Position numbers and translations under genes: made by a program. The notes beneath the pieces were generated by a model. That model made no database searches. It was not told the origin of the DNA and saw only the letters and a program-made list of their open reading frames with translations. A stretch of DNA of 64,000 nucleotides from positions 62,001-126,000 of the forward strand of contig CAMMBV010000002.1 of the NCBI GenBank assembly GCA_946494335.1, given 5' to 3'. The DNA comes from an uncultured Ruminococcus sp. GTDB taxonomy: Bacteria; Bacillota; Clostridia; Lachnospirales; Lachnospiraceae. This document shows, one piece after another, positions 47,484-56,236 of this stretch (position 1 is its first letter; every line of letters starts with the position of its first letter).

Positions 47484-48335
47484 ATGGGAAAGGTAATAAA
47501 AGAAACGATTCATGCCAATGGGATAGATATTGGAATTTATACGCAGGATTTTGAAAATGAATTTATTTCATTGACAGATATAGCTCGATATAAAAGTGAT
47601 GACCCAACAGCGGTTATACAAAATTGGATGAGAAATCGAGATGTAATAGAATTTTTGGGATTATGGGAAAGGCTGCATAATCCAGATTTTAACCCCCTCG
47701 AATTCGAGGGGTTTAAAAAACAGGCAGGAGCAAACGCATTTACAATGTCACCAAAGAAATGGATAGAAGCTACAAATGCTATCGGTATTGTATCAAAAGC
47801 GGGACGTTATGGCGGAACATATGCTCATAGTGATATTGCTATGTCTTTTGCAACTTGGATTTCTCCAGAATTCCAGTTATATATCATGAAGGATTACAGG
47901 AGATTAAAGACAGATGAGAATAGCCGGTTATCTTTGAACTGGAACTTAAACAGAGAAATATCTAAACTGAATTACAGAATACATACAGATGCAATTAAGG
48001 ATAATTTGATTCCACCGGAATTAACGCCTGCGCAGGTGGCATATACCTATGCCAATGAAGCGGATATGTTGAATGTTGTTTTGTTTGGTAAGACAGCGAA
48101 GCAGTGGAAAGATGAAAATCCAACAGAAAAAGGGAATATGAGGGATGTGGCAACATTAAACCAGTTGTTAGTGCTTGCGAATTTGGAGAGTTATAATGCA
48201 GTATTGATTAATCAGGGGAAGATGCAAAAAGAGAGAATGGAATTACTTCGGCAATTAGCTGTACAGCAGTTGCAGACATTGGAGACGGTAAGTTTAAATG
48301 ATTTACAGAGAATAGAAATGGTAATGCAGAAGTGA
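47484..48335 (+). CDS. KilA-N domain-containing protein
   Basis: EFISLTDIARYKSDDPTAVIQNWMRNRDVIEFLGLWERLHNPDFNPLEFEGFKKQAGANAFTMSPKKWIEATNAIGIVSKAGRYGGTYAHSDIAMSFATWISPEFQLYIMKDYRRLK. Confidence 0.9.
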   Translation: MGKVIKETIHANGIDIGIYTQDFENEFISLTDIARYKSDDPTAVIQNWMRNRDVIEFLGLWERLHNPDFNPLEFEGFKKQAGANAFTMSPKKWIEATNAIGIVSKAGRYGGTYAHSDIAMSFATWISPEFQLYIMKDYRRLKTDENSRLSLNWNLNREISKLNYRIHTDAIKDNLIPPELTPAQVAYTYANEADMLNVVLFGKTAKQWKDENPTEKGNMRDVATLNQLLVLANLESYNAVLINQGKMQKERMELLRQLAVQQLQTLETVSLNDLQRIEMVMQK

Positions 48336-48366
48336 TAAAAGGAAAATATACGAGGAGAATATTGAC

Positions 48367-48660
48367 ATGAAGAATAGACGAAAGTTTTCTATTTTTATAA
48401 GTTCTACATATGAAGACCTTAAAGAAGAAAGACAGGCATTGGTAGGTGTAGCACTTGAGAATAATTTCATTCCTGTGGGAATGGAGCAATTTCATGCTGC
48501 TCCTACGAGTCAATAGAATGTTATAACAAAGATGATTGATGAGTGCGATTTTTACCTTCTTGTTATTGGAGGACGGTATGGATCAATCGATGAAGAAACT
48601 TCAGTTGTTCGGAAATTCCGAACAACTGCTTCTGACGGGAAAAAAGATAATAACTAATAG
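48367..48660 (+). pseudogene. DUF4062 N-terminal fragment with TAG stop, joined to a RhuM-like fragment
   Basis: MKNRRKFSIFISSTYEDLKEERQALVGVALENNFIPVGMEQFHAAPTSQ*NVITKMIDECDFYLLVIGGRYGSIDEE|TSVVRKFRTTASDGKKDNN*. Confidence 0.75.
48602..48628. repeat. Perfect 13-bp inverted repeat with 1-nt spacer
   Basis: CAGTTGTTCGGAA A TTCCGAACAACTG. Confidence 0.9.
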
Positions 48661-48856
48661 AACAGAATGCTTCCATGCAAATATCAAAGTGGAAGAGACT
48701 TTTGGAAAAAAAGTGAAAAGATTTGTGTACAAACCCTTGTCATTCTGTCATAACCGCCGAAAAGCAGCGCAAATAAAGCAGAAAATAACACTTGTTATCT
48801 GGTATTAAAAACTATATAATATATTATAAGTGTTCACTTACATGAGGAGATAAAAA

Positions 48857-49462
48857 ATGACGATTGACAAAGAAAATTTAATTGGCAGTATTTTAGACAG
48901 TATTTCAAGAATCGACTACATCAAACCGGAGGAGCTTCCCAATATTGCACTGTACATGGATCAGGTGACGACTTTCATGGACGCCCATCTGGAATCTTCC
49001 AAGCGATATCCTGAGGATAAGATTCTTACGAAAACCATGATCAATAACTATACGAAGAATCATCTTCTGCCCCCCTCTGACAAGAAGAAATATTCTTCCG
49101 AACATATGCTTTTGCTGATTTTCATCTACTATTTTAAAGGCTTTCTCTCCATCAACGATATCCAGACACTGCTGGCGCCCCTGACGGATCGGTTTTTCAG
49201 CAGCCAGGAAGGGTTCTCATTGACGGATATCTATAATGAAGCTTTCAGTATGGAAAAAGAGCAGATTGAAGTTTTAAAAGAAGACATTCAGAAAAAGTAC
49301 GAGCGTTCCGCACAGACGTTCCAGGACGCTCCTTCGGAGGATCAGGATTTTCTTCAGCTTTTCTCTTTCATCTGCCTTCTGAGTTTTGACGTTTACCTGA
49401 AAAAACAGATTATCGAAAACCTGATCGATTTGCTTCCTCCTCCGACCCATGGAAAAAAGTAG
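48857..49462 (+). CDS. DUF1836 domain-containing protein
   Basis: 201 aa; LTKTMINNYTKNHLLPPSDKKKYSSEHMLLLIFIYYFKGFLSINDIQTLL. Confidence 0.88.
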   Translation: MTIDKENLIGSILDSISRIDYIKPEELPNIALYMDQVTTFMDAHLESSKRYPEDKILTKTMINNYTKNHLLPPSDKKKYSSEHMLLLIFIYYFKGFLSINDIQTLLAPLTDRFFSSQEGFSLTDIYNEAFSMEKEQIEVLKEDIQKKYERSAQTFQDAPSEDQDFLQLFSFICLLSFDVYLKKQIIENLIDLLPPPTHGKK

Positions 49463-49501
49463 GCAGTGCAGGCGGAAACCAAGTATAAAGAAGTATAGCA
49501 G

Positions 49502-49542
49502 CTCTATGTGAATGAATCCAGCTCATTTGCATAGAGTTTTTT
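49502..49542 (+). terminator. Rho-independent terminator
   Basis: CTCTATG tgAATGA atccagc TCATTtg CATAGAG TTTTTT. Confidence 0.8.
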
Positions 49543-49640
49543 GTTCTGTATGTTTTTATCCGTCAGTTCTTTACAGCAAAATTTTAAAGTGTTAAAATAT
49601 ATGGGAACCAACCTACAACAACGCTTTAAGGAGTATACTT

Positions 49641-49931
49641 ATGGGGAAAACGATTCATACGGACGCCGTAGATCAATTATTTGATGCAATTTTAAGTCTG
49701 AAAAGCAAAGAAGAATGCTATACATTTTTTGAAGATGTCTGCACCATCAACGAACTGCTTTCACTTTCTCAGCGGTTTGAGGTGGCAAAAATGCTGCGCC
49801 AGAAGAAAACCTATCTGGAAATTTCCGAGAAGACCGGCGCCTCCACCGCCACAATCAGCCGTGTAAACCGTTCGCTCACTTATGGAAACGACGGATATGA
49901 AATGGTTTTTGAACGGCTGAACATAAAATAG
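49641..49931 (+). CDS. YerC/YecD family TrpR-related regulator
   Basis: 96 aa; ELLSLSQRFEVAKMLRQKKTYLEISEKTGASTATISRVNRSLTYGNDGYEMVFERL. Confidence 0.93.
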   Translation: MGKTIHTDAVDQLFDAILSLKSKEECYTFFEDVCTINELLSLSQRFEVAKMLRQKKTYLEISEKTGASTATISRVNRSLTYGNDGYEMVFERLNIK

Positions 49932-49941
49932 GAGAACATCT

Positions 49942-50874
49942 ATGAAATGGCTTGACAAACCCTACTACTCTTTTCATGCCATGCTCCAGGAAACCTTTCA
50001 CGAAAAAGTATATAAACTGGCTTTAAACGGCGGGATGACCTGTCCTAACCGGGACGGCACATTGGGCGACCGGGGCTGTATTTTCTGCAGCCGGGGCGGT
50101 TCCGGTGATTTCGCCGGCGACAGCGGCCTTTCCATCACCGATCAGATTGAGTCTCAGAAAAAACTGATTTCTCAAAAAAGACCGGTCCGGAAATATATCG
50201 CTTACTTTCAGGCTTTCACCAACACATACGCCCCTCTCCCTTATCTGGATTCCATTTTTCACGAGGCGATTCGTCATCCCGACATCGCAGCTTTGTCAAT
50301 CGGAACGCGTCCGGATTGTCTGGGAGAGGATATTCTTGACCTTTTATCCTCTCTGAACCACATCAAACCGGTATGGGTGGAGCTGGGACTGCAGACTGTC
50401 CATGAGGACACTGCCCGCTACATCCGCAGAGGATATACCCTGGAGTGTTTTGATACGGCTGTAAAGCATCTGCGGGCCCGGAATCTGGATGTGATTGTCC
50501 ATACAATCCTGGGGCTTCCGGGTGAAGACAGAGATCGCATGCTGCAGACAATACAGTACCTTAATACCTGTCATATCCAGGGAATCAAGCTGCAGCTTCT
50601 TCACGTGTTAAAGGGAACAGATCTGGCGGACGATTATGAGAAGGGACTTTTTGAAACGCTGACCATGGATTCCTATATCACACTGCTGATTGACTGTCTG
50701 GAACACCTTTCCCCTGACATTGTCATTCACCGGCTGACCGGCGACGGCCCCAAAGACCAGCTGATCGCCCCTTTGTGGAGCAGCGCCAAGCGAACTGTTT
50801 TAAATGAACTGCATCGCCGCATGCGCCTTACAAACACCTGGCAGGGCCGCCTGTACAATTCTTTGGAGGAATAA
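49942..50874 (+). CDS. TIGR01212-type radical SAM protein (YhcC-like)
   Basis: 310 aa; VYKLALNGGMTCPNRDGTLGDRGCIFCSRGGSGDFAG, HTILGLPGEDRDRM. Confidence 0.93.
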   Translation: MKWLDKPYYSFHAMLQETFHEKVYKLALNGGMTCPNRDGTLGDRGCIFCSRGGSGDFAGDSGLSITDQIESQKKLISQKRPVRKYIAYFQAFTNTYAPLPYLDSIFHEAIRHPDIAALSIGTRPDCLGEDILDLLSSLNHIKPVWVELGLQTVHEDTARYIRRGYTLECFDTAVKHLRARNLDVIVHTILGLPGEDRDRMLQTIQYLNTCHIQGIKLQLLHVLKGTDLADDYEKGLFETLTMDSYITLLIDCLEHLSPDIVIHRLTGDGPKDQLIAPLWSSAKRTVLNELHRRMRLTNTWQGRLYNSLEE

Positions 50875-50877
50875 GAA

Positions 50878-51396
50878 ATGGCTGAATCCTTAACATTATA
50901 TAAACTGATTATTCTGTATATGCTGAAAAAGGTAACCTTTCCTCTCACCAACGCTCAGTTATCTGATTTCATACTGGGCCAGGAGTACACCAACTATTTC
51001 CATCTGCAGCAGGCAATCAATGAGATGCTGGAGGCAAAGCTGCTGAACGTGGAAGTTATCCGCAATTCTTCCCGCTATCTGATGACGCCGGATGGCAGGC
51101 AGACTCTGGACTATTTTGAAAACCAGATTCCCGACACCATCAAAGAAGATATTCATCATTATCTGGAAGAGCATTCCTATGAAATGCGCAATGAAGTTTC
51201 TGTCTGGGCGGATTACTACAAAATTACCGGGAAAAATGAGTATGACGTTCACTGTCAGGTGAAGGAAGGAGACAGTATCCTGATCGACCTGAATCTTTCC
51301 GTTCCGGAAGAAAGCATTGCCAAAACGCTCTGCAATAACTGGACCGGGAAAAGCCAGGAAATCTATGAGCATATCATGAAGGAACTTATGGCCTGA
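50878..51396 (+). CDS. DUF4364 family protein
   Basis: 172 aa; MAESLTLYKLIILYMLKKVTFPLTNAQLSDFILGQEYTNYFHLQQAINEMLEAKLL. Confidence 0.87.
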   Translation: MAESLTLYKLIILYMLKKVTFPLTNAQLSDFILGQEYTNYFHLQQAINEMLEAKLLNVEVIRNSSRYLMTPDGRQTLDYFENQIPDTIKEDIHHYLEEHSYEMRNEVSVWADYYKITGKNEYDVHCQVKEGDSILIDLNLSVPEESIAKTLCNNWTGKSQEIYEHIMKELMA

Positions 51397-51398
51397 AA

Positions 51399-51444
51399 AA
51401 TGCTGCCGCACCGGTGAGAATTCTCTCACGGTACGGCAGCATTT
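51399..51444. terminator. Bidirectional terminator between convergent genes
   Basis: ATGCTGCCGcACCGgTGAGA attc TCTCAcGGTaCGGCAGCAT. Confidence 0.8.
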
Positions 51445-51462
51445 TAAATGTCCGTTTCTTTT

Positions 51463-51942
51463 TTAAAGTCCCAGTTCTTCGGACCACTTTTTCAGAGCGT
51501 CCGCACCTGTCCCGGCAGAAAAACGTCTGCCTTCTTTCAGTACAGCGCCCCTGCAGGAATCTTTCAGCTCTGCATTGGTATTGCCCATACCGCTGGATCC
51601 CGATGTGGCAAAGGGAACCACCGTCTTTCCGGTCAGGTCGTACTGTTCCAGAAACGTATTGATAATGGTCGGCGCCACATACCACCAGATAGGAAAGCCT
51701 ACATAAATCACATCATACTGATCCATATTTTTTACTTTATTGGCAATGGGGGGACGAAAGCTTTTATCATTCATCTCAATGCTGCTGCGGCTGTTTTTGT
51801 CCATCCAGTCCAGATCCGCTTTCGTATAGGGCTGCTGGGGCAGGATTTCATGAAGATCTGCTCCCACCGCAGATGCCAGTGTCTTTGCCAGTTTTGCGGT
51901 CACGCCGCTTGCGCTGAAATAAGCTACCAGTTTTTTACTCAT
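51463..51942 (-). CDS. Flavodoxin
   Basis: 159 aa; MSKKLVAYFSASGVTAKLAKTLASAVGADLHEILPQQPYTKADLDW...YVGFPIWWYVAPTIINTFLE. Confidence 0.93.
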   Translation of the reverse strand: MSKKLVAYFSASGVTAKLAKTLASAVGADLHEILPQQPYTKADLDWMDKNSRSSIEMNDKSFRPPIANKVKNMDQYDVIYVGFPIWWYVAPTIINTFLEQYDLTGKTVVPFATSGSSGMGNTNAELKDSCRGAVLKEGRRFSAGTGADALKKWSEELGL

Positions 51943-51953
51943 ATTGATTCCTC

Positions 51954-52928
51954 CTATAAATATTTCTTAAAAAATTCTTCCATCTTGTCAAAGGGTATGA
52001 TATCCGTCTGATCATATAAATCGGTATGCACTGCCTCTGGAATGATCAGAAGCTCTTTGTTGTCTCCTTTTAATTTTTCATAGGCATCCCGGCTGAAATA
52101 GCAGGAATGTGCTTTTTCGCCGTGAATCAGCAGCACAGCGCTGCGGATTTCATCACTGTACTGAAGAATGGGCATATTCAGAAAAGACAGGGATGAAGTC
52201 ACATTCCATCCGTTATTGGAGTTCAGGGATCTTTTGTGATATCCTCTTTGTGTCTTATAATAATCATAATAATCTTTCACAAAAAATGGCGCGTCTTCCG
52301 GCAGAGGATCCACCACACCTCCGGCCAGACTGTATTCTCCCCGTTTATAATCTTCAATTCTCTGTGCATTGAGGGCTTTTCTTTTTTCATAGCGATCCTC
52401 TTCGCTGTCTTCAGCGTCAAAATATCCTTTTGCATTGACCCGGCTCATATCATACATAGTGGAAGTCACAGTTGCCTTGATTCTCGTATCAATGGCCGCC
52501 GCATTCAGCGCCATGCCGCCCCAGCCGCAGATACCGATGATTCCGATCTTTTCCGGATCTACATTTTCCTGAACGCTCAGGAAATCTACCGCAGCCTGAA
52601 AATCTTCCGTATTGATATCCGGTGACGCCACATACCGGGGCGCGCCGCCGCTTTCACCGGTATAAGAAGGATCAAAGGCCAGCGTTACAAATCCTCTTTC
52701 CGCCATTGTCTGTGCATAAAGACCGGAAGCCTGTTCCTTTACCGCTCCAAATGGTCCGCACACCGCCAGCGCCGAAAGTTTCCCGCTTTTGTCCGCCGGC
52801 TCATACAGATCCGCCGCCAGTGTAATCCCATACCGATTGTAAAAGGTCACTTTTCTGTGATTAACCTTATCGCTTTTGGGAAATACCTTATCCCATTCCC
52901 CGGTAAGATTCAGTTTCTCTGCTTTCAT
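51954..52928 (-). CDS. Alpha/beta hydrolase (dienelactone hydrolase-like)
   Basis: 324 aa; IGIIGICGWGGMALNAAAIDTRIKATV nucleophile elbow; AVLLIHGEKAHSCYFSRDAYEKLKG. Confidence 0.9.
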   Translation of the reverse strand: MKAEKLNLTGEWDKVFPKSDKVNHRKVTFYNRYGITLAADLYEPADKSGKLSALAVCGPFGAVKEQASGLYAQTMAERGFVTLAFDPSYTGESGGAPRYVASPDINTEDFQAAVDFLSVQENVDPEKIGIIGICGWGGMALNAAAIDTRIKATVTSTMYDMSRVNAKGYFDAEDSEEDRYEKRKALNAQRIEDYKRGEYSLAGGVVDPLPEDAPFFVKDYYDYYKTQRGYHKRSLNSNNGWNVTSSLSFLNMPILQYSDEIRSAVLLIHGEKAHSCYFSRDAYEKLKGDNKELLIIPEAVHTDLYDQTDIIPFDKMEEFFKKYL

Positions 52929-52987
52929 CTTTCTATTCCTCTCTTTCGATTTTCATTGACATATTTCACCGTCTCTGTTATGCTTAC

Positions 52988-53018
52988 ACCATACCACCTA
53001 AACCTGACTTCAGGTCAA
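52988..53018 (-). promoter_or_regulatory. MerR-type promoter/operator, 19-bp spacer, between hydrolase-flavodoxin operon and merR gene
   Basis: Minus strand TTGACC-TGAAGTCAGGTTTAGGTGG(19)-TATGGT; dyad ACCTGAcTTCAGGT. Confidence 0.75.
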
Positions 53019-53063
53019 GTGTTTTATGTGAAATTTTTATGAATTATTTAAGGAGGCGTTTTT

Positions 53064-53501
53064 ATGTACTCAATCGGGGAAGTGTCCAAAATGTTTCATC
53101 TGCCCATCTCCACCCTTCGCTATTACGACAAAGAAGGACTTCTGCCAGGGCTCATCCGGGAGAAATCCAACATCCGCAAATTTGATGAGCGCTCCCTGGA
53201 GTCTTTACGTGTCATTGAATGTCTGAAAAAATCCGGCATGGAAATCAAGGACATCAAACAGTTTATGATCTGGTGCAGCGAGGGATCAGCCACCTATCAA
53301 AAAAGGCTGGAGATGTTTCAGAAGCAGAAGCAAAACATAGAAAGCAAAATTGACCAGCTTCAGAAAACGCTGGAAATGGTGGAATTCAAGTGCTGGTATT
53401 ATACCCGGGCCATAGAAGATGGAAACGAAGCCTTCGCTGAAAATATGCCGGACTCTCTGCCTGATGAAATCAAACCGTTATATATCCGCAGTCATACTTA
53501 A
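53064..53501 (+). CDS. MerR-family transcriptional regulator
   Basis: 145 aa; MYSIGEVSKMFHLPISTLRYYDKEGLLPGLIREKSNIRKFDERSLESLRVIECLKKSGMEIKDIKQFM. Confidence 0.94.
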   Translation: MYSIGEVSKMFHLPISTLRYYDKEGLLPGLIREKSNIRKFDERSLESLRVIECLKKSGMEIKDIKQFMIWCSEGSATYQKRLEMFQKQKQNIESKIDQLQKTLEMVEFKCWYYTRAIEDGNEAFAENMPDSLPDEIKPLYIRSHT

Positions 53502-53502
53502 A

Positions 53503-53530
53503 AAAGGCAGGAGCTTTTACCCCTGCCTTT
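53503..53530. terminator. Bidirectional terminator overlapping the 3' end of the MATE gene
   Basis: AAAGGCAGG agcttttacc CCTGCCTTT. Confidence 0.7.
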
Positions 53531-54941
53531 GACTGTCATATGCAGCTTCTTTAGTCTTTCTTCCCGTATTCATAAGCTTTTTCAGATACCGGAAAAACAG
53601 TGTTGCCGTGGTGGCCGCCGCTGCCACATCCGCCGTGGGCTCCGCCAGGAACACTGCAAATACTTTATGATTCGTGATAATATGCGGCAGTATGAAAATA
53701 AGGGGAATTAAAAGAAACACCTTGCGCAGAAGGGCCAGAAGAAGAGAGGTTCTGGCATTTCCCAGCGCCACAAAAGTCTGCTGGCATGCGTACTGCACTC
53801 CCATCACACAGATTCCGGCAGTGTAAACACGCATGGCCCACGTCCCCATGGCTATATATTCCGCATCCGTCGTAAACATGCGCATGAACATCTGCGGAAA
53901 CAGTATGGCCAGCGCCCACAATATGACTGCATAGGTGACACTTGCTTTTAAAAGACACTGGAAAGCCTGTTTCACCCGATCCATTTTTCCGGCGCCGTAG
54001 TTATAGCTGACAATAGGCTGAGAACCCTGGGTCATGCCAGTAATGGGAAGCAGTGCAAACTGCATCACGCTGGACAGTACTGCCATGACTCCCACTGCAA
54101 TGTCGCCGCCGTAAGCCTTCAGCGATATATTAAAGCAGACATTTAATATACTTTCCGTAAACTGCATTACAAAAGGGGAAGCGCCCAGCGCAATACAGGG
54201 TCCAAGAACTCCCGGCAATATTTTGAAATTCCGGATTCGCAGTTTTAAAAAACTACGCGGTGAACATAAAAAAATAACGATCCAGAGCGCCGAAAGCCCC
54301 TGAGATATGATGGTGGCAAGCGCAGCGCCCTGCACCCCCATATCAAAACCGAACATCAGAATGGGATCCAGTATGATGTTAGTTCCCGCGCCGATAATTA
54401 CACTGAGCATTCCCATGGTGGCATAGCCCTGGGCATTGATAAAATAATTCAGTCCGAGAGCAATCTGGACAAATACTGTTCCCAGAGAATAAAGCTGCAT
54501 ATAATCCCAGGCATAGCCAATGGTGTTGTCACTGGCGCCGAACATCATCAGTATATTCCGTCCGAAAATCTGAAAAAAGACGGTCAGTGCCAGAGCTGCC
54601 GCCAAAAGAGCCGCCGCACAGTTTCCCATGATCCGTTCCGCTTCTTCCTTTTTCTTTCTCCCCATCATAATGGAGGCTCTTGCCGCCCCGCCGGTGCTGA
54701 ACAGACTGGCAAAGGCTGATATCGCCAGAATTACCGGCAGGGTAACGCCCACGCCGGTCAGCGCAGACGCGCCGATTCCCGGCAGATGACCAATGTAGAC
54801 CCGATCCACCAGATTATATAAAAGATTTATGATCTGAGCCGTTATGGCAGGCAGTGCCAGCCGGAATAAAAGTTTTCCCACCTTGCCTTCGCCCAGATTA
54901 ATTTCCTTTCTGTCCGGAATTCTCTGTTGATTTCCACTCAT
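53517..54941 (-). CDS. MATE family efflux transporter
   Basis: 474 aa; GKVGKLLFRLALPAITAQIINLLYNLVDRVYIGHLPGIGASALTGVGVTLPV. Confidence 0.93.
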   Translation of the reverse strand: MSGNQQRIPDRKEINLGEGKVGKLLFRLALPAITAQIINLLYNLVDRVYIGHLPGIGASALTGVGVTLPVILAISAFASLFSTGGAARASIMMGRKKKEEAERIMGNCAAALLAAALALTVFFQIFGRNILMMFGASDNTIGYAWDYMQLYSLGTVFVQIALGLNYFINAQGYATMGMLSVIIGAGTNIILDPILMFGFDMGVQGAALATIISQGLSALWIVIFLCSPRSFLKLRIRNFKILPGVLGPCIALGASPFVMQFTESILNVCFNISLKAYGGDIAVGVMAVLSSVMQFALLPITGMTQGSQPIVSYNYGAGKMDRVKQAFQCLLKASVTYAVILWALAILFPQMFMRMFTTDAEYIAMGTWAMRVYTAGICVMGVQYACQQTFVALGNARTSLLLALLRKVFLLIPLIFILPHIITNHKVFAVFLAEPTADVAAAATTATLFFRYLKKLMNTGRKTKEAAYDSQRQG

Positions 54942-54986
54942 ATATCTTTCAACCCTCTCTTTATTAATGAGCCGCAGCCGATAAAC

Positions 54987-55029
54987 AGGCTTCAGAAATT
55001 CCGCCCTTCTGGCCGTTTTTCTGAAGCCT
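54987..55029. terminator. Terminator hairpin
   Basis: AGGCTTCAGAAA ... TTTCTGAAGCCT. Confidence 0.75.
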
Positions 55030-55045
55030 CACATCCACACAGTAT

Positions 55046-56233
55046 TTACAGTTTTACAATCTCTCCCGCTTTTACAACCAGCGCCACATCATCCAGCACA
55101 TCGATATTTTCATCGGGATTTCCGGAAAATGCTGCAAGATTGGCCCGCTTTCCACAGGCGATGGTACCTACCTGATCGTCGATCATAAGAATCTCTGCGT
55201 TGTTCTTTGTTGCCTGTATCAGACATTCCAGCGGAGTAAATCCAGCCATGTTCACTCTGGCCCGGAATTCATAAATGCCGTTTCCGTGACTCCCCACGTA
55301 CACGCCCGCGTCAGTACCCCAGCCTATTTTGATGCCGGCCTCTTTATAGGCGTGAAGGCCGTCCACTATTTTACCCAGCAGTGTTTTTGCCTTCCTCACA
55401 TAATGTTCCGGTTTGTCGTCCGGGAATTCGACAAAATTCGTCATGGGCGACATGGTGGGAATAGGAAATGATTTTCCCGATTCTTTATACATCCGGATGC
55501 ACTCATCGTCAACAATGGAAGAATGTTCCACCGTCCGCACTCCGTTTCGGATACACATTTTTACTCCTTCGGAACCGTGACAGTGCACTGCTACGGGAAG
55601 TCCGGCATACTCCGCTGTCCGGCAGGCCGCTGCCAGCTCTTCCTCAAAGATAATGGCGTTGCCCGGCGTACCGCCCGGATTCATCACCGCACCGGTGCCC
55701 ATAATCTTAATCCAGTCCACACCCATCTGATACTGACGGCGGACAGCTTTTACGTACTCCAGGGGAGAATCTGCTTCCTCATACATATCCCCGAAGAATT
55801 CATTGCCCGCTTCTGTGGGAGTGAGGATTTTTCCGCTGACCAGCACATCCGGTCCCATCACTCTTCCTTCCCGTATGGCCCTTGCCAATCCTAAGGTGAT
55901 GTTGTTTCGATCTCCCAGATCACGAACCGTAGTATAGCCTCTTCTCAGATTATCCTGGGCCCGCTGGAGACAACATACGGTGCGGTAGGCATCCGGCTGT
56001 ACATTCTCCTCAAAGGTATTGCTTCCCTCCAGATCCAGATGCAGATGGGCCTCAATCATGCCTGGCATCAGTGTTTTTCCCGTCAGATCAATGATCTCAT
56101 CCTCCGAAGCCGAGACACTTTTGGCCGGCCGGATTTCCTGGATAATCCCTTTATCCACCACCACATCGCCGTACCGGTCCTCATATCCTTCCGTCAGTTC
56201 CTGAATCAATCGTGCGTTTCTTAAAACCAGCAT
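55046..56233 (-). CDS. Amidohydrolase family protein (metal-dependent, prolidase/imidazolonepropionase-like)
   Basis: 395 aa; LTGKTLMPGMIEAHLHLDLEG, VAVHCHGSEGVKMCIRNGVRTVEHSSIVDDE, GWGTDAGV. Confidence 0.93.
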   Translation of the reverse strand: MLVLRNARLIQELTEGYEDRYGDVVVDKGIIQEIRPAKSVSASEDEIIDLTGKTLMPGMIEAHLHLDLEGSNTFEENVQPDAYRTVCCLQRAQDNLRRGYTTVRDLGDRNNITLGLARAIREGRVMGPDVLVSGKILTPTEAGNEFFGDMYEEADSPLEYVKAVRRQYQMGVDWIKIMGTGAVMNPGGTPGNAIIFEEELAAACRTAEYAGLPVAVHCHGSEGVKMCIRNGVRTVEHSSIVDDECIRMYKESGKSFPIPTMSPMTNFVEFPDDKPEHYVRKAKTLLGKIVDGLHAYKEAGIKIGWGTDAGVYVGSHGNGIYEFRARVNMAGFTPLECLIQATKNNAEILMIDDQVGTIACGKRANLAAFSGNPDENIDVLDDVALVVKAGEIVKL

Positions 56234-56236
56234 TTT

